DNA of 64,000 nucleotides from an uncultured Clostridia bacterium (lineage in GTDB: Bacteria; Bacillota; Clostridia; Christensenellales; Aristaeellaceae). Below the pieces are notes generated by a model. It ran no database searches and had not been told where the DNA came from. It saw nothing but the letters and a program-made list of their open reading frames with translations. The stretch lies in the NCBI GenBank assembly GCA_937894675.1, contig CALCQO010000004.1, positions 124,001-188,000 of the forward strand. Reading direction: 5' to 3'. Positions 39,780 to 48,869 of this stretch are shown piece after piece. The position numbers were made by a program, and so were the translations under genes. The stretch's first letter is position 1, and every line of letters starts with the position of its first letter.

Positions 39780-40610
39780 TTATTTGACGGCGCCTTCGGA
39801 CAGGCCGCCGGTGATTTTATTCTGGATGATGCAAAAGAAGATGATGGAGGGCACAACCACCACGGCGCAGGCGGCCATCAGGGCGCCCCAGTTGAGGATG
39901 TCGGCGCCTTCCAGGGTTTTAACGGCGACGGAGATGGTGGTTTTGTCCGAAGAGCTCATGAGGATCATGGCGTAGAGGAACTCGTTCCAGGCGTTGATGA
40001 AGGTGTAGATGGCGGTCGCCACCATCCCGGGGGCCACCAGGGGCAGCACGATGACGCGGAACACCTGCAGCTTGTTGGCGCCGTCGATGCGCGCCGCTTC
40101 CTCGATGCCGATGGGCACGGTTTTGAAGAACCCCACCAGCAGCCACACGGCATAGGGCACCGAGAAGGACAGGTAGACCATCACCAGGCCGAAGCGGGTA
40201 TTGGTAAGACCCATCCGGGCCATGATGATGCCGTAGGGAATTACCAGCATGATGGCCGGGAACATGTAGGTAGTAATGAGCAGCTTGGTCATGGCGTTGC
40301 CCAGTTTGGGGAAGAAGCGCACGATGCCGTAGGCTGCCAAAGTGGAAATGGTAATGGCAATTAAGGTCGTTGCCAGGGAAATAATCAGGGAATTGCGGAT
40401 GTTCACCGTAAACTTCAGGGTGACCAACACCGTCTCAAAGTTTTCCAGCGTCCACTGCTTGGGGAAGATGGTGGTGGGGTTGGCCAGCATTTCCGCGCTA
40501 GACTTGAACGCGCTCATCAGCAGCCACAGCAGGGGGAACACGCTGACCACGCACATGACAATCAGAAACCCATGGGTAAAGATGGGGCCCAGTTTGCTTC
40601 TGCCTTTCAT
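39780..40610 (-). CDS. Sugar ABC transporter permease (MalG/CUT1 type)
   Basis: A 276-residue inner-membrane permease with six helices and the EAA loop EEAARIDGANKLQVFRVIVLP. It pairs with the permease encoded upstream (stop and start overlap in TGATG). CUT1 systems usually borrow a shared MsmX-like ATPase, which explains why no ATPase gene is in this cluster. A longer in-frame reading to 41228 is an antisense-type artefact over the neighbour. Confidence 0.92.
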   Translation of the reverse strand: MKGRSKLGPIFTHGFLIVMCVVSVFPLLWLLMSAFKSSAEMLANPTTIFPKQWTLENFETVLVTLKFTVNIRNSLIISLATTLIAITISTLAAYGIVRFFPKLGNAMTKLLITTYMFPAIMLVIPYGIIMARMGLTNTRFGLVMVYLSFSVPYAVWLLVGFFKTVPIGIEEAARIDGANKLQVFRVIVLPLVAPGMVATAIYTFINAWNEFLYAMILMSSSDKTTISVAVKTLEGADILNWGALMAACAVVVVPSIIFFCIIQNKITGGLSEGAVK

Positions 40611-41515
40611 CACAAATCCTCCTTTTCCCACCTGCGCAGCAGCAGGAAATACACCGCGCACAGCACCAGAAGGAATATCAGCAGGATAACCGCCGCCGCC
40701 GAAGCCTTGCCTGTCATGCGGCTGGTCCAGCCCAACTTGTAGATGTAGATGGACATGGTGGTGCTTACCGAAGCCGGGCCGCCCGCCGTCATCATGTAGA
40801 TGATGTCGAAGCTGTTGAACACCCAGATGGTGCGCAGCACTACCAGCAGGCCGATGACCACCTTGATGTGGGGTATGGTGATGGCCCGGAAGGATTGCCA
40901 GGCGTTGGCACCGTCTATCTGTGCCGCCTCGTACTGATCCTGGGGGATGGTCTGCAGCGCCGCGTAGGTGTTGACCATGATGAGGGGAGAGCCGAACCAG
41001 ATGTTGACAAATACCAGCGTGGGCAGCACCAGATGGGGGGTGCTGAGGAACTGCACCATGCCCTCGCTGAGGTTTAATTGGGACAGCATGCTGGGGATAA
41101 AGCCGTATATACCGTTTAACAGCCATTTCCAGACCAGCGCGATGGCGATGGAAGGAAACGCCCAGGGGATGATCATGCAGATGCGGTAGATGGTGCGGGG
41201 GATTTTTCCCCTCACCTTGTTCAGGCACAAAGCGCCGATGAACCCGATAACCACCTGCCCCAGGAGGCTGAAGAATGTCCAGACAATGGTGTTGAAAAAG
41301 GCGTTGTGAAACTCCACATCCTTGAGGATGTTGATGTAGTTGGTAAGGCCGGTAAACTTATAGGCGGGCCGTATCAGCGTACGGTTGGTGAAGCTGTTGG
41401 CTACCGTGGAAAACACGGGGTAAATCAGCAGGCTGATGACCACCAGCATGGCCGGCAAAACGAACAGCCAGCGCGTCAAGTTCCTGTCCCTGCGGAAGGT
41501 ATGACGTAAATCCAT
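40610..41515 (-). CDS. Sugar ABC transporter permease (MalF/UgpA, CUT1 type)
   Basis: A 301-residue permease with six helices and the EAA loop EAAQIDGANAWQSFRAITIPH. The N-terminal helix is WLFVLPAMLVVISLLIYPVF. It follows the binding-protein gene after a 68-bp gap that holds a perfect hairpin. Together with its partner it forms the channel. Confidence 0.92.
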   Translation of the reverse strand: MDLRHTFRRDRNLTRWLFVLPAMLVVISLLIYPVFSTVANSFTNRTLIRPAYKFTGLTNYINILKDVEFHNAFFNTIVWTFFSLLGQVVIGFIGALCLNKVRGKIPRTIYRICMIIPWAFPSIAIALVWKWLLNGIYGFIPSMLSQLNLSEGMVQFLSTPHLVLPTLVFVNIWFGSPLIMVNTYAALQTIPQDQYEAAQIDGANAWQSFRAITIPHIKVVIGLLVVLRTIWVFNSFDIIYMMTAGGPASVSTTMSIYIYKLGWTSRMTGKASAAAVILLIFLLVLCAVYFLLLRRWEKEDL

Positions 41516-41544
41516 TGTTTCTCCTCCCCTTTCTCCTTTGATAT

Positions 41545-41572
41545 GGCCGCCATGGGCGAACCCATGGCGGCC
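41545..41572 (-). repeat. Perfect 12-bp hairpin with UUCG loop between binding-protein and permease genes
   Basis: GGCCGCCATGGG and its exact complement flank a four-base loop that reads TTCG on the transcribed strand, an extra-stable RNA tetraloop. No T-run follows. It probably protects the upstream binding-protein mRNA from 3' decay, giving more of it than of the permeases. Confidence 0.75.
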
Positions 41573-41583
41573 AAGCAGGAGGA

Positions 41584-42894
41584 TTAGTTGATCATGGTGT
41601 CAAAAATCTCGGTCAGCTTGTCCTGGGCGCGCTGGGCGGCGACTTCCACCTCAGTGCCGTTGGTGATGATATCCTGGAACATTTCTTCCACGATGCCCTG
41701 GCTGGTCAGGTAGCTGGCCTGCACGCTGGGGCCATGCTCAAAGCCGATGGCGCTGCCAAGGCTGATGGCTTCGGAAATGATGGCGATTTCTTCCTTGAAC
41801 TGTTCCACGGTGGGGTTGGCCAGGAATTTCTCGTTGGTGGTGATGTCCTTAAGCGCCGGCAGCATGCCCACGGGCACAGCGTCCAGGAACCTGACATAGT
41901 TGTCTTCCTGATAGAGGAAGGCCAGGAACGCCTTGGCGGCTTCGGGGGCTTTGGCGTTGTTCCAGAGCACCAGCGGGATATGGCTGGTCTCGGCGCCGTA
42001 AGCGGGATCGCCTTCGTTCATGGTGGGCAGCAGGGCGCACTTGACATACTGCACCAGGTCGGGGCGGTTGTTCTGCACGCCGGAAACCATGAAGCCTGAG
42101 TTGAAGTCAAAAGCGGTCAGGCCCTGATAGTAAAGGGTGGCGTGGTCGAGCACGGTGTAGTTGATGGTTTCGGCGGGAGAGCAGTTCTTGTACACATCCA
42201 GCCAGAACTTGATGCCCTCGATGGCCAGCTCGCTGGTGAGGTTGGGGCTTAAATCGTCGTTGAGCAGGCTGCCGCCGCCGGATTGCACATAGAAGTTGAG
42301 GTAGCGGGTGCCCAGCAGGTCGTTGGGGCTCAGGGACACGGCCGCGCCGTACACGCCGTCCTTGGTGAGGGCAATGGCAGCGTCATAGAATTCTTTCCAG
42401 GTGGTGGGCACTTCCAGGTTGTTGGCTTCCAGCAGGTCCTGGCGGTACCACATGACCTGGGCGTGGGAGTAGTAGGGCACGCCGTAGTTGTTGCCATCCC
42501 GGGTCATATCGCTCAGGGCGCGCTCGGAGAAGCGGTCGCGGCCAATCTCGTCAATCAGGTCGGGCACGGGGCTGATGACGCCCGCGTTGACCATTTCCAC
42601 CACTTCGCCGGTACCCTGGGCGGTGCTGATGTCAGGCAGGTCGCCGGTCATCAGGCCAGCGTTCCACTTGGTGTTGAAATCACCCCAGGAGTAGGTTTCC
42701 ATCTTGATGGTTACCTTGGGGTTGAGCTCCATGAACTTGTTGGCGGCTTCCTGAATCGCCTCCATGCGGGCGCCCTGGGTAAAGGAATGCCAGAAGGTGA
42801 TTTCGCCTTCCAGTTCCTTCTGCTCAGCGGGCACCATGGCGGTGATGCCAAGCAGCATGACCAGGACTAGCAGAAAAGACAGTGACTTTTTCAT
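41584..42894 (-). CDS. Extracellular solute-binding protein (sugar ABC transporter)
   Basis: A 436-residue MalE/UgpB-like protein with signal peptide MKKSLSFLLVLVMLLGITAMVPA, a likely signal-peptidase-I cut before EQKE, and no lipobox cysteine. The mature start GEITFWHSFTQGARMEAIQ and the PDISTAQGTGEVVEM segment are typical of family 1 binding proteins. GGAGGATCCC precedes the ATG. The AraC gene upstream is the likely regulator. The ligand is unknown. Confidence 0.9.
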   Translation of the reverse strand: MKKSLSFLLVLVMLLGITAMVPAEQKELEGEITFWHSFTQGARMEAIQEAANKFMELNPKVTIKMETYSWGDFNTKWNAGLMTGDLPDISTAQGTGEVVEMVNAGVISPVPDLIDEIGRDRFSERALSDMTRDGNNYGVPYYSHAQVMWYRQDLLEANNLEVPTTWKEFYDAAIALTKDGVYGAAVSLSPNDLLGTRYLNFYVQSGGGSLLNDDLSPNLTSELAIEGIKFWLDVYKNCSPAETINYTVLDHATLYYQGLTAFDFNSGFMVSGVQNNRPDLVQYVKCALLPTMNEGDPAYGAETSHIPLVLWNNAKAPEAAKAFLAFLYQEDNYVRFLDAVPVGMLPALKDITTNEKFLANPTVEQFKEEIAIISEAISLGSAIGFEHGPSVQASYLTSQGIVEEMFQDIITNGTEVEVAAQRAQDKLTEIFDTMIN

Positions 42895-43040
42895 AGGGAT
42901 CCTCCTTTTTATTGTGGAACGCTCTGTTCCGGTTGTTTGCAGTATACGGCGATTAATTGGACAAAAAAATACAACTATCCTTCATTGATAGCACAATTCC
43001 GTCATATCTTGGTTGTAAAGTATATTTACGGCGGCAGCCG

Positions 43041-43907
43041 TTACAAATTCTGGGAGCGGTGGCGGTACTCGCTGGGCGATATGCCGAAGATTTCCTTGAA
43101 GCAGCGGGAAAAATAATTGGGGGTTTCGTAGCCGCAGCTGTAGGAGATTTCCGCCACCGAGTCATTGCGGGTCAGCAGCAGGCGGGCGGCGTGCATCATG
43201 CGCATTTCCTTGATAAAATCCACCGGCAGTTTGCCCGTTTGAGCTTTGAACAGACGGCGCAGGGTGCTTTCGCTGACCCCCGCCATCCGGCACATGTCGT
43301 CGGTGCTGAGCATCTCCTGGGGGTGGGTAATCAGATAGTCCAGCACCACCGTGATGCGGGGATCCTGCTTAATTTGGGACTTGCGCGCCCGCAGGCGCAG
43401 GTTGCTGACCCGGGTAGCGTCCTGGGGCGCGGGCGGCACATGGTCCGGCTGGCTGCCGGCAGCATGCTCGGCCAGCAGGGCGGTAATCTGGCCCAGGCAA
43501 GCGTCGATGCGCAGCATTTTCCACGGCTCGCGGCTGAGGGCACTGCGGTAGAGGGTTGCAAACAGTTGCTCCGGGCTCTCGGGCAGCACGCTGATGGGGG
43601 GGATGCGGAACAATTCGTTCAGCAGGTTATTGCCCTGCTGCTCGATGGGCACCACAAAGCGCACCGAATAAAAGTCGATGGTTTCCAGCGCCTGGCAGCT
43701 GAGCAGGCTGCCGCTGGGGATATAGAAAACATCCCCCGCCTGCACCTCATGCCGCTGCCCGTTGACGGTAAATACCGCCTTGCCCTGGACGATGTAGCGG
43801 TACATGCAGTAGGGCACTTCGCTCTCAGGGAAAAACCACCGCTCGGAAAACTGGTAGCGGTCGATGTACAGAAAGGTCATCCTGAAATTGGAATAGATGG
43901 GTTCCAC
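43041..43907 (-). CDS. AraC-family transcriptional regulator
   Basis: A 288-residue regulator. It has an N-terminal cupin-like sensor (YRYIVQGKAVFTVNGQRHEV...GDVFYIPSGSLLSC) and a C-terminal double helix-turn-helix (STDDMCRMAGVSESTLRRLFKAQTG; EISYSCGYETPNYFSRCFKEIFGISPSEYR). It lies 146 bp upstream of the binding-protein gene on the same strand and is divergent from citDEF. Control of the ABC/dehydrogenase set is the more likely role. Confidence 0.9.
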   Translation of the reverse strand: MEPIYSNFRMTFLYIDRYQFSERWFFPESEVPYCMYRYIVQGKAVFTVNGQRHEVQAGDVFYIPSGSLLSCQALETIDFYSVRFVVPIEQQGNNLLNELFRIPPISVLPESPEQLFATLYRSALSREPWKMLRIDACLGQITALLAEHAAGSQPDHVPPAPQDATRVSNLRLRARKSQIKQDPRITVVLDYLITHPQEMLSTDDMCRMAGVSESTLRRLFKAQTGKLPVDFIKEMRMMHAARLLLTRNDSVAEISYSCGYETPNYFSRCFKEIFGISPSEYRHRSQNL

Positions 43908-43998
43908 GCGGGCTCCTTTTATCCGAATCAGATGGCATCATCATAGGTTGCCCCCGGGAAAAAGTCAAGATTCAAGCCGGAAAACGCCCCCGGCGCGG

Positions 43999-44027
43999 TT
44001 GCGCCCAAGGGGTATTTGGTCTATAAT
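43999..44027 (+). promoter_or_regulatory. Promoter of the citDEF operon
   Basis: TTGCGC (43999-44004), 17 bp, TATAAT (44022-44027), 48 bp upstream of citD. Confidence 0.7.
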
Positions 44028-44075
44028 GAACGGTATCAGAGATATATATCCGCAAAAGCAAGAAGGAGGCTTCAA

Positions 44076-44348
44076 ATGAACATTGTAAGGCTTGCGGTAG
44101 CCGGCACGCTGGAATCCAATGACGTGCTGGTTTCCGTCGCGCCCGGCGAAGGCAGGGTGGAAATAGAGGTAGAGTCCATCGTGCTGGACCAGTTTGGAGA
44201 GAACATCCGCCAGGCTGCCCAGGAAGTGATTGGCGAAATCGGTATTACCAGCGCTAAAGTGCGCTTGGAAGACCGCGGCGCGCTGGACTGCACCGTGAAA
44301 GCCCGGGTGGAAACCGCGCTGCGCCGCGCGGGGGAGGCACAAAAATGA
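44076..44348 (+). CDS. citD: Citrate lyase acyl carrier protein (gamma subunit)
   Basis: A 90-residue protein starting MNIVRLAVAGTLESNDVLVS, with the prosthetic-group serine in AGTLESNDVLV. It carries the phosphoribosyl-dephospho-CoA arm that moves the acetyl and citryl groups. GGAGG precedes ATG 44076. The stop overlaps citE (ATGA). Confidence 0.95.
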   Translation: MNIVRLAVAGTLESNDVLVSVAPGEGRVEIEVESIVLDQFGENIRQAAQEVIGEIGITSAKVRLEDRGALDCTVKARVETALRRAGEAQK

Positions 44349-45226
44349 GAAGAACCATGTTGTTTATCCCCGGCAACAGCCCGGCCATGCTATTAAACGC
44401 CGACATCCACCAGTCCGACGCGGTGATTCTGGACTTGGAGGACGCCGTCGCCCCCGCCGAGAAGGACGCCGCCCGGGTGCTGGTGCGCAACGCCATCAAG
44501 ACCCTGGGCTTTTCGGGCACAGAGATTATTGTGCGCCTCAACCCCCTGGACACCGAGTATATCCGGGACGATTTAGAAACGGTGATTCCGCTGAAACCCT
44601 CGCTGGTGATGCCCACCAAGGTGTCGGACGCGGGGTATATCCAACAGGTGTCCGCCATCATGACCCAGGTGGAGGAAAAACACGGCATTCCCGTTGGCAC
44701 CGTGGGCATCATCGCCCTGCTGGAAACGGCGGAGGGCATTGAGAACGCCTACCAGATTGCCAAGGCGGACAAACGGGTGAAAGCCCTGTTCCTGGGCGCG
44801 GAGGATTTGACCAGCGACCTGCAAGCCGCCCGCACCAAGAAGGGGGATGAAATCCTCTACGCCAGGGGCCGCATCGTGATGGCCGCCCGGGCCGCCCAGG
44901 TGGACGTGTACGACACGCCTTTTACCGATGTCAACGATGACGACGGGCTGTCGAAGGACGCCGAGTTCGCCAAGGGCCTTGGCTTTACCGGCAAGGCCGC
45001 CATCTCCCCCCGGCACGTGGCCGCCATCAACGAGGTGTTCAGCCCCTCGGAGAAGGAAATCGCCTATGCCAGGGAAGTAATGGACGTGATTGAGGAAGCC
45101 AAGAAACTGGGCAAGGGCGCCATCTCGCTGCATGGCAAGATGGTGGACAAACCCATTGTGGACAGGGCGCGCCGGGTGCTGGAAGCCGCCGCCGCTCTGG
45201 GACTGGGAGGATACGAGCATGAGTAA
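44345..45226 (+). CDS. citE: Citrate lyase beta subunit (citryl-ACP lyase)
   Basis: A 293-residue TIM-barrel lyase starting MRRTMLFIPGNSPAMLLNAD. It has DAVILDLEDAVAPAEKDAAR, IIVRLNPLDT, the catalytic glutamate region GIIALLETAEGIENAYQIA and ALFLGAEDLTSDL. It splits citryl-ACP to oxaloacetate and acetyl-ACP. The gene overlaps both neighbours (4 and 8 bp), so the three subunits are translated together. Confidence 0.95.
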   Translation: MRRTMLFIPGNSPAMLLNADIHQSDAVILDLEDAVAPAEKDAARVLVRNAIKTLGFSGTEIIVRLNPLDTEYIRDDLETVIPLKPSLVMPTKVSDAGYIQQVSAIMTQVEEKHGIPVGTVGIIALLETAEGIENAYQIAKADKRVKALFLGAEDLTSDLQAARTKKGDEILYARGRIVMAARAAQVDVYDTPFTDVNDDDGLSKDAEFAKGLGFTGKAAISPRHVAAINEVFSPSEKEIAYAREVMDVIEEAKKLGKGAISLHGKMVDKPIVDRARRVLEAAAALGLGGYEHE

Positions 45227-46625
45227 AGTAATCGCCACGCTATCTGACGCCATCCGGGAAGCGGGACTGAAGGACGGGATGACCGTCTCCTTCCACCACC
45301 ATCTGCGCAATGGCGACTTTGTTTTAAACATGGTGATGGAAGAAATCGCCCGCCAGGGCATCAAGGGGCTGACGGTGCAGGCCAGCAGCCTGTTCGACTG
45401 CCATTACCCCTTGATTGAGCATATCCGCAACGGCGTGGTCTGCCGCATTGAAACCGACTATATGAACGGGCAGATCGCCAAGGCTATTTCCGAGGGCCTG
45501 ATGGAGCGGCCGGTGCTGTTCCGCAGCCACGGCGGGCGGCCGGCGGCCATCGATTCGGGCCGGGTAACCATAGACGTGGCGTTCATCGCCGCCCCCGCCA
45601 GCGACCCCATGGGCAACGCCAACGGCATTTCCGGCCCCTCGGCCTGCGGCTCCCTGGGCTACGCCATCCCCGACAGTCGCCGGGCGAAAAAAGCGGTGAT
45701 TATTACCGACAACCTACTGCCCTATCCCCTGTCCCCCGCCAGCATCGAGGAAACGGATGTGGATCTGGTGGTGAAGGTGGACTCCATCGGCGACCCCAAG
45801 GGCATCGTGTCGGGCACCACCCGCATGACCCGCGACCCGGTGGCGCTGACCATCGCCCGCTACGCCGCCCAGGTGATTGAGCACAGCGGCCTGTTGAAGG
45901 AAGGCTTCTCTTTCCAGACAGGGGCGGGCGGCGCTTCCCTGGCGGTAACCCAGTATTTAAAGCCCATCATGAAGCGCCTGGGTATTACCGGCAGCTTCGG
46001 CCTGGGCGGCATTACCGGCTACCTGGTGGACATGCTGGAGGAAGGGTATTTTACCAGCCTGATGGACGTGCAGTGCTTCGATTTGAAGGCGGTGGAATCC
46101 ATCAGCAAAAACCCGCTACATAAGGAGATTTCCGCCTCCCGTTACGCCAGCCCCCTGGCCAAGTCCGCGGCGGTGAACGCCCTGGACGTGGTGGTGCTGG
46201 GCGCCACCCAGATTGACACAGGCTTTAATGTAAACGTGCATACCGACTCCAACGGCTATATCACCGGCGGCTCGGGCGGGCACAGCGACACAGCGGCCGG
46301 CGCCAAGCTGGCCATGATTGTGGCGCCCCTGTTCCGCGCTCGCTTGCCCATTGTGGTGGATAAGGTGCTGTGCACCTCTACCCCCGGCAGCACGGTGGAC
46401 GTGCTGGTTACCCAGCGGGGCGTCGCTGTCAACCCCCAGCGCAAGGAACTCAAGGATATGCTGAAGGCGGGCGGCCTGCCGGTGTACGAGATTGAGGAAC
46501 TGAAGCAATTAGCGGAAAACTATACCGGCGCGCCCAAGCCCTCCCGCCCCTTTGGCAGGACGGTAGCGGAAGTGGAGTACCGGGATTTCAGCATCATCGA
46601 CCGCATCGGATGCGTGGAGAGATAA
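45219..46625 (+). CDS. citF: Citrate lyase alpha subunit (citrate:acetyl-ACP transferase)
   Basis: A 468-residue CoA-transferase-like subunit starting MSKVIATLSDAIREAGLKDG, with VSFHHHLRNGDFVLNMVM, FRSHGGRPAAIDSG and GSGGHSDTAAGAKL, as in CitF. ATG 45219 lies in the last codons of citE, with GGGAGG upstream. The accessory genes citC, citX and citG needed for activation are not in this window. Confidence 0.95.
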   Translation: MSKVIATLSDAIREAGLKDGMTVSFHHHLRNGDFVLNMVMEEIARQGIKGLTVQASSLFDCHYPLIEHIRNGVVCRIETDYMNGQIAKAISEGLMERPVLFRSHGGRPAAIDSGRVTIDVAFIAAPASDPMGNANGISGPSACGSLGYAIPDSRRAKKAVIITDNLLPYPLSPASIEETDVDLVVKVDSIGDPKGIVSGTTRMTRDPVALTIARYAAQVIEHSGLLKEGFSFQTGAGGASLAVTQYLKPIMKRLGITGSFGLGGITGYLVDMLEEGYFTSLMDVQCFDLKAVESISKNPLHKEISASRYASPLAKSAAVNALDVVVLGATQIDTGFNVNVHTDSNGYITGGSGGHSDTAAGAKLAMIVAPLFRARLPIVVDKVLCTSTPGSTVDVLVTQRGVAVNPQRKELKDMLKAGGLPVYEIEELKQLAENYTGAPKPSRPFGRTVAEVEYRDFSIIDRIGCVER

Positions 46626-46645
46626 CGCCATAGATGGGAGGTACC

Positions 46646-48574
46646 ATGATGGAATTATCACATTTCATTTCCCCCCAACAGATGAAGTACCTGTCCCTGC
46701 TGACGGAAAAACACCCCACGGTGCAATCCCTGTACGCTGAAATCAGCAGCATGCAGGCCATGATGGGCCTGCCCAAGGGCACCGAGCATTTCATGAGCGA
46801 TCTGCACGGCGAGTATGAGGCCTTTGAGCATATCCTGAATAATTGCTCCGGGGTTATCAAGGAAAAAGCTACCCTGCTCTTTGGTGAATGGATGAGCCAG
46901 GAGCAAGTTGACGAACTGTGCACGGTAATCTACTACCCCCAGCAGAAAATACGCCTGCTGGAAAAGCAGGGGGTGGTGGACACCTTCTGGTACCGCCGTA
47001 CGCTGATCAATCTAATCCGCCTGGCCAGGCTGCTGAGCAGCAAGTACACAAGGCAGGATGTGCGCCGGTTTATCCCCGACGACTATGATTTCGTGCTGGA
47101 CGAACTGATGCACTCCCAGGATGATGAGGATAAAAACCAGCACGCCTACCATGAAAAGATTGTGGATACCTTGCTTGAAATCGGCGCCCAGAAAGAGTTT
47201 ATCCGGGCGCTGAGCGGGCTGATTAAGAACCTGGCGGTAGCCCGGCTGCATGTGCTGGGCGACCTGTTCGACCGGGGCGGCGCGCCGGACAAGATACTGG
47301 ATATGCTGATGCGCCACCCCGCGGTGGACTTTACCTGGGGCAACCATGATATTTTGTGGATGGGCGCGGCGGCGGGGTGCATGGCCTGCATCATGGCCAC
47401 GGTGCGCAATACCCTGAACTACGGGCATTTGCGGCTGCTGGAAAGCAGCTACGGCATCAGCATGCGCCCGCTGTATACCCTGGCGCAGCAGAACTACCCC
47501 AACCTAAGCCCCGATGAAGCGGCGCTGAAGACCATCACCATCATGATGTTCAAACTGGAAGGGCAGCTGATTAAACGGCATCCCGAGTTCCAGATGGACG
47601 ATAAACTGCTGCTGGAGCATATTGATACCAAGACCGCCCGGGTAACGGTGGGAGAGAAAGTCTGGCCGCTGATTTATCAGCAGTTCCCCACACTGGTGGG
47701 GAATGACTATTACGCGCTGACGCCGGGAGAGGCCGCGGTGGCCAAACAGCTGAGCGGCGCCTTTGAAAAGAGCGATAAACTGCACCGGCATGTGCGCTTC
47801 TTGTACGACCATGGCAGCGTGTACAGGCGCCATAACGGCAACCTGCTGTTCCACGGGTGCATCCCCCTGAATACGGACGGCACCCTGCGGGAAGTAAACA
47901 TGGAGGGCGAGGGGTATCAGGGACGAGCGTTCCTGGACTACTGCGATAAACAGGCCCGGGCTGCCTACCGGGGACGGCACCAGAAGGATACCGACTTTAT
48001 GTGGTTTTTATGGTGCGGCGACTTCTCCCCCCTGTGCGGACGGAAGATGAGCACCTTTGCCCATCTGATGATTGCCGACCGGGCCGCGTTTTCCGAGCCC
48101 AGGGATCCTTACTATACCTATAACAAAACCGAGGAAGGCTGCGAAATGATGCTGGCCGCCTTTGATTTGAACCCCAAGGAGGGGCGCATCATCAACGGGC
48201 ATACCCCGGTGCTCAAGGGCGAGTCTCCCCTGAGGGCGGGCGGCAGGATTATCGTGATAGACGGGGGGTTCTGCAAGGCGTACCAGAAGAGAACGGGGAT
48301 TGCCGGGTATACGCTGATCTCCAATTCCCACGGGATGCGGATTGTGGCCCATGACCCCTTTGCCGGGGTGCAGGACGCGGTGGAGAGCAATAGCGATATT
48401 GTGTCCACCCTGACGGAAAACCTGCCCTTTGAGAAACGCCAGATGGTGGCGGATACGGATGAGGGCAAACGCCTGCAGGAAAGGGTAAAGGACTTGAAAC
48501 TGCTTCTGTACGCCTATCGGGAGGGTATCTTCACCTCCAAGTACGAGGCGGATGAAGAGCAGGGAGAATATTAA
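46646..48574 (+). CDS. fbp: Fructose-1,6-bisphosphatase class III
   Basis: A protein of about 642 residues; the length and the metallophosphatase motifs HVLGDLFDRGGAPDKI and TWGNHDILWMG mark the Firmicutes-type class III enzyme. The N-terminal segment FMSDLHGEYEAFEHIL is also typical. It makes fructose-6-phosphate in gluconeogenesis, which suits growth on citrate and other acids. GGGAGG lies 4 bp before ATG 46646 and 7 bp before ATG 46649; either may be the true start. It follows citF by 20 bp. Confidence 0.95.
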   Translation: MMELSHFISPQQMKYLSLLTEKHPTVQSLYAEISSMQAMMGLPKGTEHFMSDLHGEYEAFEHILNNCSGVIKEKATLLFGEWMSQEQVDELCTVIYYPQQKIRLLEKQGVVDTFWYRRTLINLIRLARLLSSKYTRQDVRRFIPDDYDFVLDELMHSQDDEDKNQHAYHEKIVDTLLEIGAQKEFIRALSGLIKNLAVARLHVLGDLFDRGGAPDKILDMLMRHPAVDFTWGNHDILWMGAAAGCMACIMATVRNTLNYGHLRLLESSYGISMRPLYTLAQQNYPNLSPDEAALKTITIMMFKLEGQLIKRHPEFQMDDKLLLEHIDTKTARVTVGEKVWPLIYQQFPTLVGNDYYALTPGEAAVAKQLSGAFEKSDKLHRHVRFLYDHGSVYRRHNGNLLFHGCIPLNTDGTLREVNMEGEGYQGRAFLDYCDKQARAAYRGRHQKDTDFMWFLWCGDFSPLCGRKMSTFAHLMIADRAAFSEPRDPYYTYNKTEEGCEMMLAAFDLNPKEGRIINGHTPVLKGESPLRAGGRIIVIDGGFCKAYQKRTGIAGYTLISNSHGMRIVAHDPFAGVQDAVESNSDIVSTLTENLPFEKRQMVADTDEGKRLQERVKDLKLLLYAYREGIFTSKYEADEEQGEY

Positions 48575-48619
48575 CGAAACGCGCTCCCCTATTGCAGGTT
48601 CCAAGGGGGATGCACAAGA

Positions 48620-48643
48620 CAATCGAAAGCCTGCTTTCGATTG
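48620..48643 (+). terminator. Possible weak terminator after fbp
   Basis: CAATCGAAAG pairs with CTTTCGATTG around a short loop, 46 bp after the fbp stop. No T-run follows, so it may only protect the mRNA end. Confidence 0.4.
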
Positions 48644-48699
48644 AAAGGAGCCGTCCCGAAGCGCATGCCTCCGATATGCTTGCATATCGGAAAAGAAGC

Positions 48700-48780
48700 A
48701 AAGGGCGCGGCGACGCGGTGGGGTGTGGGGCAAAGCCCCGCATATACATCGCAAGCAAAACAGCGAAGCGTATTTTGCGA
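48700..48780. repeat. Dispersed intergenic repeat, partial copy C
   Basis: It contains GGTGGGGTGTGGGGCAAAGC and, further on, AGCAAAACAGCGAAGCG, both matched closely in copy B at 63718-63772. The GGGGCAAAGCCCC hairpin is shared by all three copies. Confidence 0.55.
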
Positions 48781-48828
48781 TTAGCATCGGGCGCTGTAAA
48801 GCCACGCGCGATGGAAACACCAACTGAA

Positions 48829-48852
48829 AGAGGAGGGCATTCGCCCTCCTCT
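48829..48852 (-). terminator. Terminator after ybaK
   Basis: AGAGGAGGGC (48829-48838) pairs with GCCCTCCTCT (48843-48852). On the minus strand it is followed by TTTCAG. It lies 18 bp past the ybaK stop. Confidence 0.65.
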
Positions 48853-48869
48853 TGCTTACTAATTTATAC

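Larger units (their letters stand above)
48575..48869. other. Hairpin-rich gap between fbp and ybaK
   Basis: No gene was found in about 295 bp. It holds four inverted repeats (48620-48643, 48671-48690, 48727-48739, 48829-48852) and a partial copy of the dispersed repeat (48700-48780). Confidence 0.6.

Noticed and set aside
39780..41228. Apparent long permease of 482 residues
   Set aside because: The extra N-terminal part is the neighbouring permease gene read in another frame. The true start is ATG 40610, overlapping the upstream stop.
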